Of a DNA stretch of 64,000 bases, positions 18,761-27,626 are shown in pieces. The notes below the pieces were generated by a model that had not been told where the DNA came from, searched no databases, and saw only the letters and a program-made list of their open reading frames with translations. The stretch's first letter is position 1. The number at the start of each line of letters is the position of its first letter. This DNA comes from Pandoraea bronchicola. GTDB taxonomy: Bacteria > Pseudomonadota > Gammaproteobacteria > Burkholderiales > Burkholderiaceae. The DNA lies in NCBI RefSeq assembly GCF_902459805.1, contig NZ_CABPST010000002.1, positions 434,001 to 498,000 of the forward strand, read 5' to 3'. A program made the position numbers and the translations under genes.

Positions 18761-18774
18761 TTATGAAGGCATAA
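18761..18774. promoter_or_regulatory. LysR-type palindrome upstream of cysI, possible CysB site
   Basis: TTATG, AAGG, CATAA: perfect five-base arms containing the T-N11-A core and the ATAA half-sites that CysB-like regulators use. It lies about 92 bases before the cysI start, within a spacer of about 305 bases (18670-18974) that has no gene. Confidence 0.4.
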
Positions 18775-18899
18775 CGCGATGTTGTTTGGGCCCGGCAGCC
18801 CCGCCAGACGGCGCCCTGCCGTCATCTCGGCCGACGAAGGCGAAATGCTTCGCCCGCGCAAAAACGCCGTATCGATGCGAATTCACGGCGCGGCGCCTG

Positions 18900-18928
18900 T
18901 TGCAAAAATACCTGTATTTTTATACAGT
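18900..18928 (+). promoter_or_regulatory. promoter of the 81-residue gene
   Basis: TTGCAA (18900-18905), a 17-base spacer and TACAGT (18923-18928) form a usable sigma70 promoter. The spacer and -10 element are covered by the LexA-like palindrome. Confidence 0.5.
18912..18927. promoter_or_regulatory. LexA-type SOS box
   Basis: CTGTATTTTTATACAG matches CTGT-N8-ACAG exactly and continues with the consensus TA on its right side. It overlaps the -10 region of the promoter that reads into the gene at 18975, the position expected for repression by LexA. Confidence 0.7.
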
Positions 18929-18974
18929 AGTCATGCTACATTTCCCGACATCCCATTTCATCGTGAGTGACACC

Positions 18975-19220
18975 ATGAGCGACGCCAAATCCACCAAATT
19001 CATCGTCGTGCCCTACCGCAAGAATAAGGACGGCGTGTTGCAACCCGGCGAGTTGCGTCAGGCGAGCACAGAGTTCGGTGCGGTACGCATTGCACAATCG
19101 ATGGCGTCCGGGTTCGCCGGTATCGCCGCTTATGAAGTGCTGGTCGACGAAGAGGATGGCACGATGGACGCGCCGCGCATTCTGTTCCAGGAAGGCGCCA
19201 TTCCCGCAATGGCGGAGTAA
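18975..19220 (+). CDS. conserved small protein of unknown function, likely SOS-regulated
   Basis: An 81-residue protein without signal peptide or membrane helix, opening MSDAKSTKFIVVPYRKNKDG. It is mixed alpha/beta and acidic at the C-terminus. I do not recognise a named family. The start at 18975 is preferred; an in-frame ATG at 18933 would add 14 residues but lies too close to the promoter. A LexA-type box ends 47 bases upstream, so DNA damage is the predicted inducer. It stands alone, divergent from cysI and convergent with the secreted protein at 19240. Confidence 0.75.
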   Translation: MSDAKSTKFIVVPYRKNKDGVLQPGELRQASTEFGAVRIAQSMASGFAGIAAYEVLVDEEDGTMDAPRILFQEGAIPAMAE

Positions 19221-19239
19221 GCCCCCCCTGCCACACGGA

Positions 19240-19599
19240 TTACTCGGGCCGCGACGGCCGGGGCAGACTGTCGAACGTCCGGGTCTGACGCGGATGCTCC
19301 AGATTTCTCGTGTCGAGCGCGCGGCCTGTCGCCGCCAGTTCCTGCTGACTCGGGCCCGAAGCGGGCCCGTTGCGCTCGCTGGCCGTGCGATTGATAGTGG
19401 CGCTGGCGCTCCGGGCATCGGTCACGCTTTCCCCCCGCCCCCCGAGCGCCGACACCGCCGGACTGAGCGCCGGAGACTGGTTCGACTGACGAATACTGCC
19501 GAGATCGCCCGCCCCCAGGTACGACTGTGCATTCGCGTGACCGAACGTCATGGCGCCCGTCAGGCATAGGCAGGCTGCGATGAATTGGCAATGACGCAT
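19240..19599 (-). CDS. small exported protein of unknown function
   Basis: A 119-residue product with a Sec signal peptide (hydrophobic run with three Cys, cleavage after GHANA near residue 24). The mature part is Ser/Arg/Ala-rich, low complexity, probably disordered, with no Cys and no recognisable domain. Single gene, convergent with the SOS-box gene 20 bases away. Confidence in translation is moderate; function unknown. Confidence 0.6.
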   Translation of the reverse strand: MRHCQFIAACLCLTGAMTFGHANAQSYLGAGDLGSIRQSNQSPALSPAVSALGGRGESVTDARSASATINRTASERNGPASGPSQQELAATGRALDTRNLEHPRQTRTFDSLPRPSRPE

Positions 19600-19833
19600 G
19601 GTGACCCCCGTTAGACGAATTTGATGTGATCGGGGATGCGCTTGCGGCGATGCTTCCCGATCGCTTGCTGCTTTCCCGACATGGCTGCATTGTCGCAGCG
19701 CAGGGAGACCTTGTCGCCTGCATAAATCACAGTTGACGCCCCTATCAGTTCCGACAGCTCGTTCTGCTACACTTCGCGAAAATCGAGCCTCAGGCTCAAC
19801 AGAAGTCGAGTGATTACGGGAAGGGGGAATCCC

Positions 19834-20922
19834 ATGTCGGACGACGTCAGTTTTCGACGGGCATCGGATGCGGTTCGGGCGGTCGGCGCCGGCGATGCAG
19901 ACTGGCTCGATGTCGTGCAGACGGCGCGCGAATTTCTCGGCGCAGACGCCGCCACGTTCCTATGCCACGACAAGCAAAGCCGGTCGGTTCGCTTCGTCGA
20001 GCAAGCGGGGCACGAGGCCCGGTTGATCGAAGCGTATGCGCAGTGCTACTACCAGTACGACGATTCGACCCGCCGCTTCTGGAACGCCCCGGCAGGCACC
20101 TGGTACAACTCGTCCGTCGCGCTCAAACACGAATCGCAAAACGACCGTTTGTTCTGGAACGAGTTCATGCGGCCACATCAGCTCCAGCAGTTGGTCGGAG
20201 TCGTGATCAGCAATGACGACGACGCCCTCACCGCCCTGAGCATCCAGCGCATGCATGTCGTTGAGCCGACCTTCGCCCACGCAGCAAGAATCGCCGAATA
20301 CGAACGCCTGCTCGCCGCCGCCTTCGCAGCCCGGCGTACCGCTGCCCGGGCCAGCCTCGAGGCCCTCAGCCAGATGCTCGACCCGTCCCGAGAGGGCTTT
20401 CTCATTGCGTCGCCCGACGGATGGGTGCTCGAATTTGCGGAAGGGCTCGGCTTGCTGCTGGGCAGCAATGACAGCCAGCTCCTGCTCAAGCAGCGCCGGC
20501 TGGTACATCGCCAGCCCGAATGGCAGACCCGGTTGACGAACGCCCTCCGACAGGTGAGCGTCAATCGAGAACCGGTGTCGCTGGTCCTGCCCGATTCGTG
20601 GGGACACGCCTACCGGGTGACGTTGCGTGCGCTGGGCAACCAGATGAACCACGGATTGCGCGCGGCGGTCGGCGTACGCATCGAACGGCGCAGCATTTTC
20701 AATGTCCCGAGCGAAACCGCCCTGCGCCAGCATTTTTCGCTGACGCAGGCCGAAGCCCGCCTCTTCCACCATCTCGTTGCGGGGCTGACCATCGGCGAAT
20801 GCAGTGAAGTACTCGGCCTCGGCACGAGCACGCTGCGCACCCAGCTATCGGCCATTCTGCGCAAGACGGGCTGCCATCGCCAGGGCGAATTGCTGCGGCT
20901 CGCCGCCATGCTGGCACCGTAG
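19834..20922 (+). CDS. LuxR family transcriptional regulator
   Basis: A 362-residue regulator. The C-terminal about 65 residues are a LuxR-type helix-turn-helix (LTQAEARLFHHLVAGLTIGECSEVL, then TSTLRTQLSAILRKTG). The N-terminal about 290 residues form a sensory region without a recognised LuxI-type autoinducer pattern or receiver domain; a PAS- or GAF-like fold around residues 190-280 is possible. Start chosen at 19834 because AAGGGGGA lies just upstream; an in-frame ATG at 19810 is the alternative. Target and signal unknown; the neighbouring diguanylate cyclase gene converges on it. Confidence 0.88.
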   Translation: MSDDVSFRRASDAVRAVGAGDADWLDVVQTAREFLGADAATFLCHDKQSRSVRFVEQAGHEARLIEAYAQCYYQYDDSTRRFWNAPAGTWYNSSVALKHESQNDRLFWNEFMRPHQLQQLVGVVISNDDDALTALSIQRMHVVEPTFAHAARIAEYERLLAAAFAARRTAARASLEALSQMLDPSREGFLIASPDGWVLEFAEGLGLLLGSNDSQLLLKQRRLVHRQPEWQTRLTNALRQVSVNREPVSLVLPDSWGHAYRVTLRALGNQMNHGLRAAVGVRIERRSIFNVPSETALRQHFSLTQAEARLFHHLVAGLTIGECSEVLGLGTSTLRTQLSAILRKTGCHRQGELLRLAAMLAP

Positions 20923-20953
20923 TCGCCGGGGCAGCGCTTGCTGCGGCAAGTCT

Positions 20954-22540
20954 CTACGACACGTCACCTGCATCGCGTGTCTCGTGCGCCTCCTGATTGG
21001 AAGCGTCCGGCTTGCGCAGCACGATGGTGCTGGTCCGATTGCGGCCGCGTTGCTTCGCGACGTAAAGCTGCTCGTCGGCCGCCTTCAAAATGGCCTGCGC
21101 GCCGTCGCATTCGCCAGCAACCCCCGTTGCCGCGCCAACGCTCACCGTCACCAGGCCCATGGCGCTGCCCTCGTGAGCGATGCGCAGACGCTCGACGTCA
21201 CGGCGAACCTGCTCGGCCATGGCGGCCGCGCCCGCAGCGTCGGTATCAGGCAAGACCACCGCAAACTCTTCACCGCCGTATCGCGCAGCCATATCGGCAT
21301 CGCGTCGTGTATGCGCGCCAATATTCTTCGCAACGGCCCGCAATACGTCGTCGCCAATCGAATGGCCGTACTCGTCATTGAAGTGCTTGAAATGATCGAT
21401 GTCCACGAACAGGATCGAGAGCGGGCTGCCGGAGCGCTTCGCCCGCCGCCATTCGCTCGCGAGCTTGGCGTCGAGTGCGCGCCGGTTGCTCAACCCCGTC
21501 AGGCCGTCGGTCACGGACAGGTTGACCAGCCGCGCTGCCTTGCTGGCACGCGTGCGGATCGCCGCCACCAGCAGCCATGAGCCCGCGATCAGCGTTGCTG
21601 CGCAAGTCGCTGCAATCGTGCCGTGCAACACCACGTCACGCTCCCAGTCACGGGTGAGCGTTTGCGTCGAGGGCGTCACCACCACGTACATCGACACGCC
21701 CGGCACGCGTACCGACCGATAGTCCATCGCGCGAGCCCCCGCCGGATACGATAACGCTGTCGTCAGATTACTGTCTCGCGTCGCATTGCCCGGCAGCTTG
21801 ACGAGCGTTCCGGGCCGAACCCCGGCGCACGGGTGGCACGCCAGCACCGTCCCCTTCTCTTCCACGACGCTGATGGTCTTCAGGTCTTCGAAATCGACGT
21901 CGCTCACCTGGGCGCCCAGACGGTCGAGCCGCAACGCGATGACCGCCACGCCGGCGAACGAATGATCGTCGGCGGCGATGCGTCGAGTGAGCGCCACCGA
22001 CAGCACACCACCGTGCGTTCGCGAAGCGTAAGGCTGCGAGACGTAAAGCCCCAGCGAAGGATTGGTCTCGTGCGAGCGGAAATAGTCGCGATCAGCCACG
22101 TTTACCGGTTTGTAGCCGGCTGGATCGAGCGGCGCAACAATCTGTCCCGCCTTGTCTACGAGGTAGGCGTCATCGAGAAAATCACGGCTCAACGCTTGCC
22201 CGAAACGCAAACGGTCACGTACCCGCTCGGGCAAGAGCAACGTATTGGCGCGCTCGGCCTCACGAACCATCTCTTTGAGAAGTGCGTCGTAGAGCGCGAT
22301 ATTGCCGCCGAGGTTCGCCGCCACGACCGAGGCCACACTTTCGGCACGCCCGAGCGCGTGGTCGTAGCGAGCCTGCCTGTCCACGCGCAGGAGCATCGCC
22401 ACCCCAACCAGAATCGCCAGCGCGATGGCTGTCCCCACAATACCGATCGCCGACGGATAGTCGTCGAACTTATCGAATAAGGCGTGTAGCCGCCTTCCCG
22501 CCCACGTCCGCAGACGCGGTACTCCCTGGCGTTTGGTCAT
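20954..22540 (-). CDS. membrane-bound diguanylate cyclase with periplasmic sensor
   Basis: A 528-residue inner-membrane enzyme that makes c-di-GMP from two GTP. TM1 is at about 32-52 and a periplasmic PDC/Cache-type sensor spans about 55-305, with the typical NVADRDYFRSH ... VSQPYASRTHGG pattern. TM2 is at about 307-328, then the GGDEF domain. The active site reads GGEEF, with an RDAD product-inhibition site five residues before it, so the enzyme should be active and feedback-controlled. It lies 33 bases after the DUF1275 gene on the same strand, likely co-transcribed. Ligand unknown. Confidence 0.93.
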   Translation of the reverse strand: MTKRQGVPRLRTWAGRRLHALFDKFDDYPSAIGIVGTAIALAILVGVAMLLRVDRQARYDHALGRAESVASVVAANLGGNIALYDALLKEMVREAERANTLLLPERVRDRLRFGQALSRDFLDDAYLVDKAGQIVAPLDPAGYKPVNVADRDYFRSHETNPSLGLYVSQPYASRTHGGVLSVALTRRIAADDHSFAGVAVIALRLDRLGAQVSDVDFEDLKTISVVEEKGTVLACHPCAGVRPGTLVKLPGNATRDSNLTTALSYPAGARAMDYRSVRVPGVSMYVVVTPSTQTLTRDWERDVVLHGTIAATCAATLIAGSWLLVAAIRTRASKAARLVNLSVTDGLTGLSNRRALDAKLASEWRRAKRSGSPLSILFVDIDHFKHFNDEYGHSIGDDVLRAVAKNIGAHTRRDADMAARYGGEEFAVVLPDTDAAGAAAMAEQVRRDVERLRIAHEGSAMGLVTVSVGAATGVAGECDGAQAILKAADEQLYVAKQRGRNRTSTIVLRKPDASNQEAHETRDAGDVS

Positions 22541-22573
22541 AGTCCGTAGCCGAAAAGGCTGTCAGTGCCGAGA

Positions 22574-23323
22574 TCAGTGAGGATGTCGTGCGATATCGTC
22601 AAGCAACGGCACGATGGCCAGCATGATGAGCACCACCGCGAGTGGAATCGTCGCCGAGAAACCCAGGTGCTTGAAACCGAGCGCACCGGTCAAGCCGCCC
22701 AGAAAAAACATGCCCAGCAACGAGCAGAGCAGACGCAGCTTTTGCCGGTCCCCCGTTACACGTGGCAGCTCGCCCGCCACACCGGGCCGGTTCCAGTAGC
22801 CCATCTTGCCCAGTTCGATGCCGATGTCGGTTACCAGCCCCGTCACGTGCGTCGTTCGAATCTCGGCCCGAGAAATCTTGGTAATGATGGCGTTCTGCAA
22901 ACCCATGACATAGCACAGCAAGCCGACGGTAGCCGGCACATACAGCACGCGATGACCTTCGAGATTCGCGCCCATCTCACCGAAAGCGAGAAGGAGCAGC
23001 GCTTCGAACATCAGCGGTGCGGCATATTCGCTATGCGTACGGTGACGCCGTCCCCAATGAATCAGAACGGCTGACGTCGCAGCACCCAGCAGGAACGCCA
23101 GCAAGGCGCTGAAGCCGGCAAGCACCAGCACGAGTTGCCCAAGCGCGAGGTTGTCGGAGAGCGACGCCACAATACCCGACATATGTGACGTGTACTGCCC
23201 GACAGCGAGAAAACCGCCCGCATTGGCAGCCCCCGCCACGAACGCGAGCGAGCACCCCAGACGCCGGTTCGCAGCGTCCGTGCGCGCGGGCTTGGTGAAT
23301 CCTCGTAGATAGTTGATCGGCAT
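22574..23323 (-). CDS. DUF1275 (YoaK-like) membrane protein
   Basis: A 249-residue inner-membrane protein of the DUF1275/YoaK family, function not established. There are about six hydrophobic segments; the family signature FVAGAANAGGFLAVGQYTSHMSGIV sits near the N-terminus and IRTTHVTGLVTDIGIELG in the second half. The start at 23323 was chosen because residues before it in the open frame look like leader and the MPINYLRGF opening is usual. It precedes a diguanylate cyclase gene by 33 bases and may be co-expressed with it. Confidence 0.9.
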   Translation of the reverse strand: MPINYLRGFTKPARTDAANRRLGCSLAFVAGAANAGGFLAVGQYTSHMSGIVASLSDNLALGQLVLVLAGFSALLAFLLGAATSAVLIHWGRRHRTHSEYAAPLMFEALLLLAFGEMGANLEGHRVLYVPATVGLLCYVMGLQNAIITKISRAEIRTTHVTGLVTDIGIELGKMGYWNRPGVAGELPRVTGDRQKLRLLCSLLGMFFLGGLTGALGFKHLGFSATIPLAVVLIMLAIVPLLDDIARHPH

Positions 23324-23433
23324 GGCATGTGAGTCTCGGACTTCGCAGTTAGGGTATTCTAATGCGCGTTGACGCGGCGGCGACGCCAATATCGCACGCC
23401 TGAGCGTGGCCTACATGAGGGGAGACGAAACGG

Positions 23434-23829
23434 ATGATCGAGTGTTACGCCTACCTGAGCCGAGCTGTGCCCGATCTCGATCTGCGGGAACTCTCGAAGA
23501 TCATCGTCAACTCGCGCGGATTCAATGCCGCTCACGGCATCACCGGTGTGCTGCTATTCGATGGCGCGATGTTCTATCAGTACATCGAAGGCCCCAGCGA
23601 GCCGCTCGCCGACGCCCGCCAGCGCATCGAGGCATCGCGTAACCACGCCGGCATTCAGGTATTGCTCGATGGCACGCCAAACACCCCCGGGGCTTTCTCC
23701 ACGTGGAGCCTGGGCTATCTGATGCTCGACGAGCCCGCCCACTCGCTGCACGCCTTCGTGATGCCCGCCGATCATGCCGAACTCGTGGGCGTCTTCGCCG
23801 CACTCGCTGCCCAGTCCGACGCGATGTAA
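23434..23829 (+). CDS. stand-alone BLUF blue-light photoreceptor
   Basis: A 131-residue FAD-binding BLUF protein. The key photocycle residues are present: Tyr7 (YAYLSRA), Asn31 (FNAAHGITG) and Gln49 (FYQYIEGP), so it should show the flavin red-shift on blue light. Trp91 is kept, but the Met that usually follows two residues later is Leu93 (WSLGY). There is no output domain, so it must act on a partner protein, as short BLUF proteins do. A GGGGAG ribosome site precedes the start. Neighbouring c-di-GMP genes make a link tempting but unproven. Confidence 0.93.
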   Translation: MIECYAYLSRAVPDLDLRELSKIIVNSRGFNAAHGITGVLLFDGAMFYQYIEGPSEPLADARQRIEASRNHAGIQVLLDGTPNTPGAFSTWSLGYLMLDEPAHSLHAFVMPADHAELVGVFAALAAQSDAM

Positions 23830-23853
23830 CCTCTCGCGCATACGATCCGCTTG

Positions 23854-23892
23854 AAAAAGCAACGCCGGGCCACCCTGAGGCGCCCGGCGTTG
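23854..23892 (-). terminator. terminator of the seven-gene uptake/oxidase operon
   Basis: Stem of about ten bases (CAACGCCGGGC / GCCCGGCGTTG) with U-tract only on the minus strand (five A on the plus strand at 23854-23858). It lies 55 bases after the binding-protein gene; it may also help end the BLUF transcript. Confidence 0.75.
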
Positions 23893-23947
23893 TGCGTTCA
23901 AGCTCACGCCGCGCATGACATGCACGCGTGAGGCAACGGCGTCGAGA

Positions 23948-24994
23948 TTACTGCTCGATCTGACGATTCCAGCGTTGATCCCACTGGGCGCGGCGCTGAT
24001 TGATAGCGTCCCAATCCACGGTCCTGAGGTTCTTGACCAGATCGTCCATCTTGCCCAGACGCTTCTGCATCGCGGGCGGCACGCTCGCTTGCGGGTTGGT
24101 CGGGATATAGGCCCCGGCAGCGGCCGCGAGTGACTGGCCCTTGGCCGACAGCAGGTACTGCGCGAGCTTCTGCGCCATGGCGTTGTCCGGGCTGTTCTTC
24201 ACGACACACAGGTCGACGAGCAACTGCACCGCGCCTTCCTTCGGGGCGACGTAACCCACCTGGATGCCCTTGTCCTGCAAATCGCTCACGGCCGTCGGGG
24301 TCAGCGGGAAGATGGCGGCTTCGCCGGTCTGGATCATCTCCGAGAGCTTGGCGGAATTCGGGATGTACTCGACAACGTTCGGCCCCACGGTGGAGGCCCA
24401 CTTGGTGAAACCGGGCTCGACATTTGTCTCGCTGCCGCCCCAGATGCGGTTCAGCGCGAGAAAGCCATGCAGACCGAACGTGCTGCTCGAGGCCGACTGG
24501 AACACGACCTTGCCCTTGTACTTCGGATCGGCGAAGTCGCTCCACGATGTCGGGGCGGCCCAGCCTTTCTCCTTGAAGAGCTTGGTGTTGTAGCCGATAC
24601 CGGTCATCCCCAGTTGCACACCGGCACCCATGTCGTCCTTCACGCGTGCAGACGGCATGAGTTCCTTGAGCACGGGCGAATCGTCCAGCTTCTGGCACAC
24701 GCCCATGCTGATGGCACGCGCCATCACGCCGTCGTCCAGAAACACCACATGCATCTGCGGGCTGTTACGGTTGGCAAGCAGCTTGGCCAGCACGTCGGAC
24801 GACGTGCCCGGCACGACCACGACCTTCACGTTGTTGGCCTTCTCGAACTCCGGGAAGACCTGGCTCGTGTAAGCCTTTTCCATCGGGCCGCCATTCATGC
24901 CGATGTAGAGCGTTTTGGACTGCGACCAGGCCGCGCTGCTCGCGCCCAATGCCAGCGCCGCAGCGCACATGACGACCGTTCGGGATAGCTTCAT
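23948..24994 (-). CDS. ABC transporter periplasmic substrate-binding protein
   Basis: A 348-residue periplasmic protein with a Sec signal peptide (cleavage after SSAAWS near residue 24) and the two-lobed fold of the spermidine/putrescine-iron-phosphonate binding group. Recognisable parts are TLYIGMNGGPMEKAYTSQVFPEFEKANNVKV in pieces, LFKEKGWAAPTSWSDFADPKYKG and a C-terminal amphipathic segment. Strong ribosome site AAGGAG. It is the last gene of a seven-gene operon, 78 bases after the DAO-type oxidase, and presumably feeds the two permeases encoded upstream. The ligand is presumably the substrate of the linked flavoenzyme. Confidence 0.92.
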   Translation of the reverse strand: MKLSRTVVMCAAALALGASSAAWSQSKTLYIGMNGGPMEKAYTSQVFPEFEKANNVKVVVVPGTSSDVLAKLLANRNSPQMHVVFLDDGVMARAISMGVCQKLDDSPVLKELMPSARVKDDMGAGVQLGMTGIGYNTKLFKEKGWAAPTSWSDFADPKYKGKVVFQSASSSTFGLHGFLALNRIWGGSETNVEPGFTKWASTVGPNVVEYIPNSAKLSEMIQTGEAAIFPLTPTAVSDLQDKGIQVGYVAPKEGAVQLLVDLCVVKNSPDNAMAQKLAQYLLSAKGQSLAAAAGAYIPTNPQASVPPAMQKRLGKMDDLVKNLRTVDWDAINQRRAQWDQRWNRQIEQ

Positions 24995-25072
24995 CGTGGT
25001 TCTCCTTGCGTTTTCAGGGGTAAGGAATGTCGTTTCGGGACCGACTTCGAAAATACGGGATTCGTTGGCCTG

Positions 25073-26209
25073 TCAGACCTCGGTTGTGACCGGTGCGAAC
25101 CGGTCGACGGCAAACGCCTCGATCGGTGTCACCGTCTCACCGTCGGCGACCAGATCCGCCAGCACGTCGCCAACGCCGGGAGCCAGCAGGAAGCCGCCAC
25201 CCGAGAAGCCGAAGGCGTGTACCAGACGCGGTGTCGTGCGGCTCATGCCGATGATCGGGTTGTTGTCGGGCGTCTCGCCCTCCACGCCGCTCCATGTGCG
25301 AATCAGTAGCGCGTTGCGCAGTGCCGGCAGCAACGCACACGCCTCGCGCATCACGGCGCGCGTGGTGTCGGCCGACGGCTGGGCGTACTCGCCGTCACCG
25401 GTGCCGCGTCCGCCGCCGATCACGCAGTTGCCGCGTTCGACCTGCCGCGCATATACGCCACCGCCATACACGCCCAGGTTATGGCCGATGAACGCCGGCA
25501 GCGGCTCGGTGACCCACATGTTCGGGTAGATCGCATGCATCGGCACGCGCTCGCCGAACGTGCCCGCGATGTGATTCGCCCACGCGCCGGAGGTGTTGAG
25601 CAGCCAATCGGCGCTCACATGCAACGCCTCGCCCTGCGCAGGTTGCGCCGTCAGTTGGAAGCGCACGCCGTCGTGAACCACCGAGGTGATCGGGGTGCGC
25701 TCACGCACGTCGGCGCCCAGCGTACGGGCCGCTCGCGCGAAGGCGGGCGACACCAGACGCGGATTCGCATGCCCATCGCTCAGGCATAGCGAGCCGCCGA
25801 CGGCACCGTCGCCCAGCCACGGAAAACGCGCGCGAAACTCGCTGCCACGCAGTACGGTGGTGGCCAGGCCATAGCGGCTTGCCATCTCCGACCATGCGTC
25901 GAGCGGCGCCAGATCGCTCTCGCGACGGGCAAGACGCAGATGCCCCGAGCGCACGAATTCGCCATCGATGCCGATCAGCTCGGGCAAGCGATCCCAAATC
26001 TTGCGCGCACGCATGGCGAGCGGCAGTTGTTCTTCCGGGCGGCCCTGACAACGAACGCCGCCGTAGTTCACACCGCTGGCCTGCGCGCCGCAATGACGCC
26101 GCTCGAACAGCGCGACTCGCAAGCCGCGCTCGGCCAGCGCCCGCGCGGCCGATGCGCCCACCAAGCCGCCCCCCGCGACGACGACGTCGTAATGCAGGGT
26201 CTTACTCAT
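25073..26209 (-). CDS. DAO-type FAD oxidoreductase, HcnC/OoxB-like subunit
   Basis: A 378-residue flavoprotein of the glycine/D-amino-acid oxidase superfamily. The FAD Rossmann motif VVVAGGGLVGASAARALAE opens the protein, and the C-terminal GEPTPD-like segment EGETPDNNPIIG with FGFSGGGFLLAPGVG binds the flavin ring side. Together with the next two upstream genes it matches the beta subunit of HcnABC, octopine/nopaline oxidase or related dehydrogenases. Start ATG overlaps the previous stop by eight bases. It probably oxidises a secondary amine or amino acid; the substrate is not decided by the sequence. Confidence 0.88.
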   Translation of the reverse strand: MSKTLHYDVVVAGGGLVGASAARALAERGLRVALFERRHCGAQASGVNYGGVRCQGRPEEQLPLAMRARKIWDRLPELIGIDGEFVRSGHLRLARRESDLAPLDAWSEMASRYGLATTVLRGSEFRARFPWLGDGAVGGSLCLSDGHANPRLVSPAFARAARTLGADVRERTPITSVVHDGVRFQLTAQPAQGEALHVSADWLLNTSGAWANHIAGTFGERVPMHAIYPNMWVTEPLPAFIGHNLGVYGGGVYARQVERGNCVIGGGRGTGDGEYAQPSADTTRAVMREACALLPALRNALLIRTWSGVEGETPDNNPIIGMSRTTPRLVHAFGFSGGGFLLAPGVGDVLADLVADGETVTPIEAFAVDRFAPVTTEV

Positions 26210-27626
26210 CGCGCGCCTCCTCGGGAATGGCAACGACGTTCTCGTCGAACAGCATCGGTGCGATCGGAATCGGTTTGATCGGGGCCTGCGCGCGCAGACG
26301 CCCCACTTGCGCAAGCGTCTGCCCGCTCGCCTGCGCCAGCAGATGGCATGCCGCTTCGCCGCACATGCGGCCCTGACAACGCCCCATGCCTACCCGCGTG
26401 AGTGCCTTGAGCCGATTGATTTCGGTCACGCCGTCATGACGCACGCAATCGCGCAACGTACGTGCATCGACCTCTTCGCAACGACACACGAGCATGTCGT
26501 CAGGCCAGCATGCCGACGGATCTTCCGGTAACGCAAACGCCTGCTCGATCCCCTCGCGAAAGCGACGGATACTCGCGAGCTTGCGTTCGATGGCGGCAGC
26601 GCCTGTGACGCCGGGCATCTCGGGCGCCGCAATTCCGATATCTTCGAGCAACGCCAAGGCTGCGCGGCGGCCCGCGAGTTCGGCGGCGTCTGCCCCGGCA
26701 ATGCCCGCGCCATCGCCCGCCAGATAGATGCCGGGCTGCGAGCTACGGCCAGCGGCGTCGCGCTCGGGCAGCCAGCAACGGTTGAGTTCATCGAAGGCGA
26801 AACGGCAACCCGCCAGATCGGCCAGTTGTGTCTCGGGACGCAGGCCGAAGCCCAGACCGACGGCGCTGCATGCGAGCGTGTGTACGCGGCCGTCGCGCTG
26901 CCAGCGAATCGCCTCTACCCCCGCTGCGCCGTCAACACCTTCGAGCGTCACGCCATGCTCGATGCGCACACCATGCGCCCGCAGCCATCCCACGTAATAG
27001 AGGCCCTTGGCGAACGTGGCCGGCTGATTCAGCAGACGCGGCGTGGCCTTGGCCTGGCTCGAGAATGCACTCGTGTCGAGTACGGCAGACACATTCGCCC
27101 CGGCTTTCGCGTATTGGTACGCCACGAGATACAGCAGCGGCCCGGTGCCCGCGAACACCACGCGCTCGCCAATCGCGCAGCCCTGCGCCTTGAGCGCCAC
27201 CTGCGCGCCGCCCAGCGTATACACGCCCGGTAACGTCCAGCCCGGCAGCGGCAGCACACGATCGGTCGCACCGCTGGCGATGATCAAATGCGAGAACGGC
27301 ACCGGCGTTTCACGGCCGCCATGCATCGTGTGAAGCTGCTTCGGATCGCAAGCCCACACCAGCGTCTCGGGCCGATAGTCGACCTGCGGCAATAGCGCCG
27401 CCATCGTGTTGTGGATGGCACCGGCCTTGGCGGCTTCGAAGCCATACAGCGTCTGCCTGGTTCGCGTGAACCCGGCGCCCGCCGGCGGTTGACGGTAGAT
27501 CTGCCCGCCCCAGCGAGGGTTTTCGTCGAGCACGACCGGATGCAAGCCTGCCGTCACGAGCGTCTGCGCCGCACGGATACCGGCAGGGCCAGCGCCCACA
27601 ATGACGATCTCGGAACGCTCAGTCAT
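26202..27626 (-). CDS. FAD/NAD(P) oxidoreductase with BFD-type [2Fe-2S] domain, HcnB/OoxA-like subunit
   Basis: A 474-residue subunit. An N-terminal FAD-binding motif (IVIVGAGPAGIRAAQTL), a second nucleotide-binding motif near residue 160 (VVFAGTGPLLYLVAYQY) and a C-terminal BFD-like cluster domain with C-x-C (LVCRCEE) and C-x4-C (RCQGRMC). This layout is that of HcnB and the alpha subunit of opine oxidases, which pass electrons from the DAO subunit onward. Starts with an eight-base overlap onto the ferredoxin gene stop and overlaps the DAO gene start by eight bases, so all three are coupled. Confidence 0.9.
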   Translation of the reverse strand: MTERSEIVIVGAGPAGIRAAQTLVTAGLHPVVLDENPRWGGQIYRQPPAGAGFTRTRQTLYGFEAAKAGAIHNTMAALLPQVDYRPETLVWACDPKQLHTMHGGRETPVPFSHLIIASGATDRVLPLPGWTLPGVYTLGGAQVALKAQGCAIGERVVFAGTGPLLYLVAYQYAKAGANVSAVLDTSAFSSQAKATPRLLNQPATFAKGLYYVGWLRAHGVRIEHGVTLEGVDGAAGVEAIRWQRDGRVHTLACSAVGLGFGLRPETQLADLAGCRFAFDELNRCWLPERDAAGRSSQPGIYLAGDGAGIAGADAAELAGRRAALALLEDIGIAAPEMPGVTGAAAIERKLASIRRFREGIEQAFALPEDPSACWPDDMLVCRCEEVDARTLRDCVRHDGVTEINRLKALTRVGMGRCQGRMCGEAACHLLAQASGQTLAQVGRLRAQAPIKPIPIAPMLFDENVVAIPEEARDE

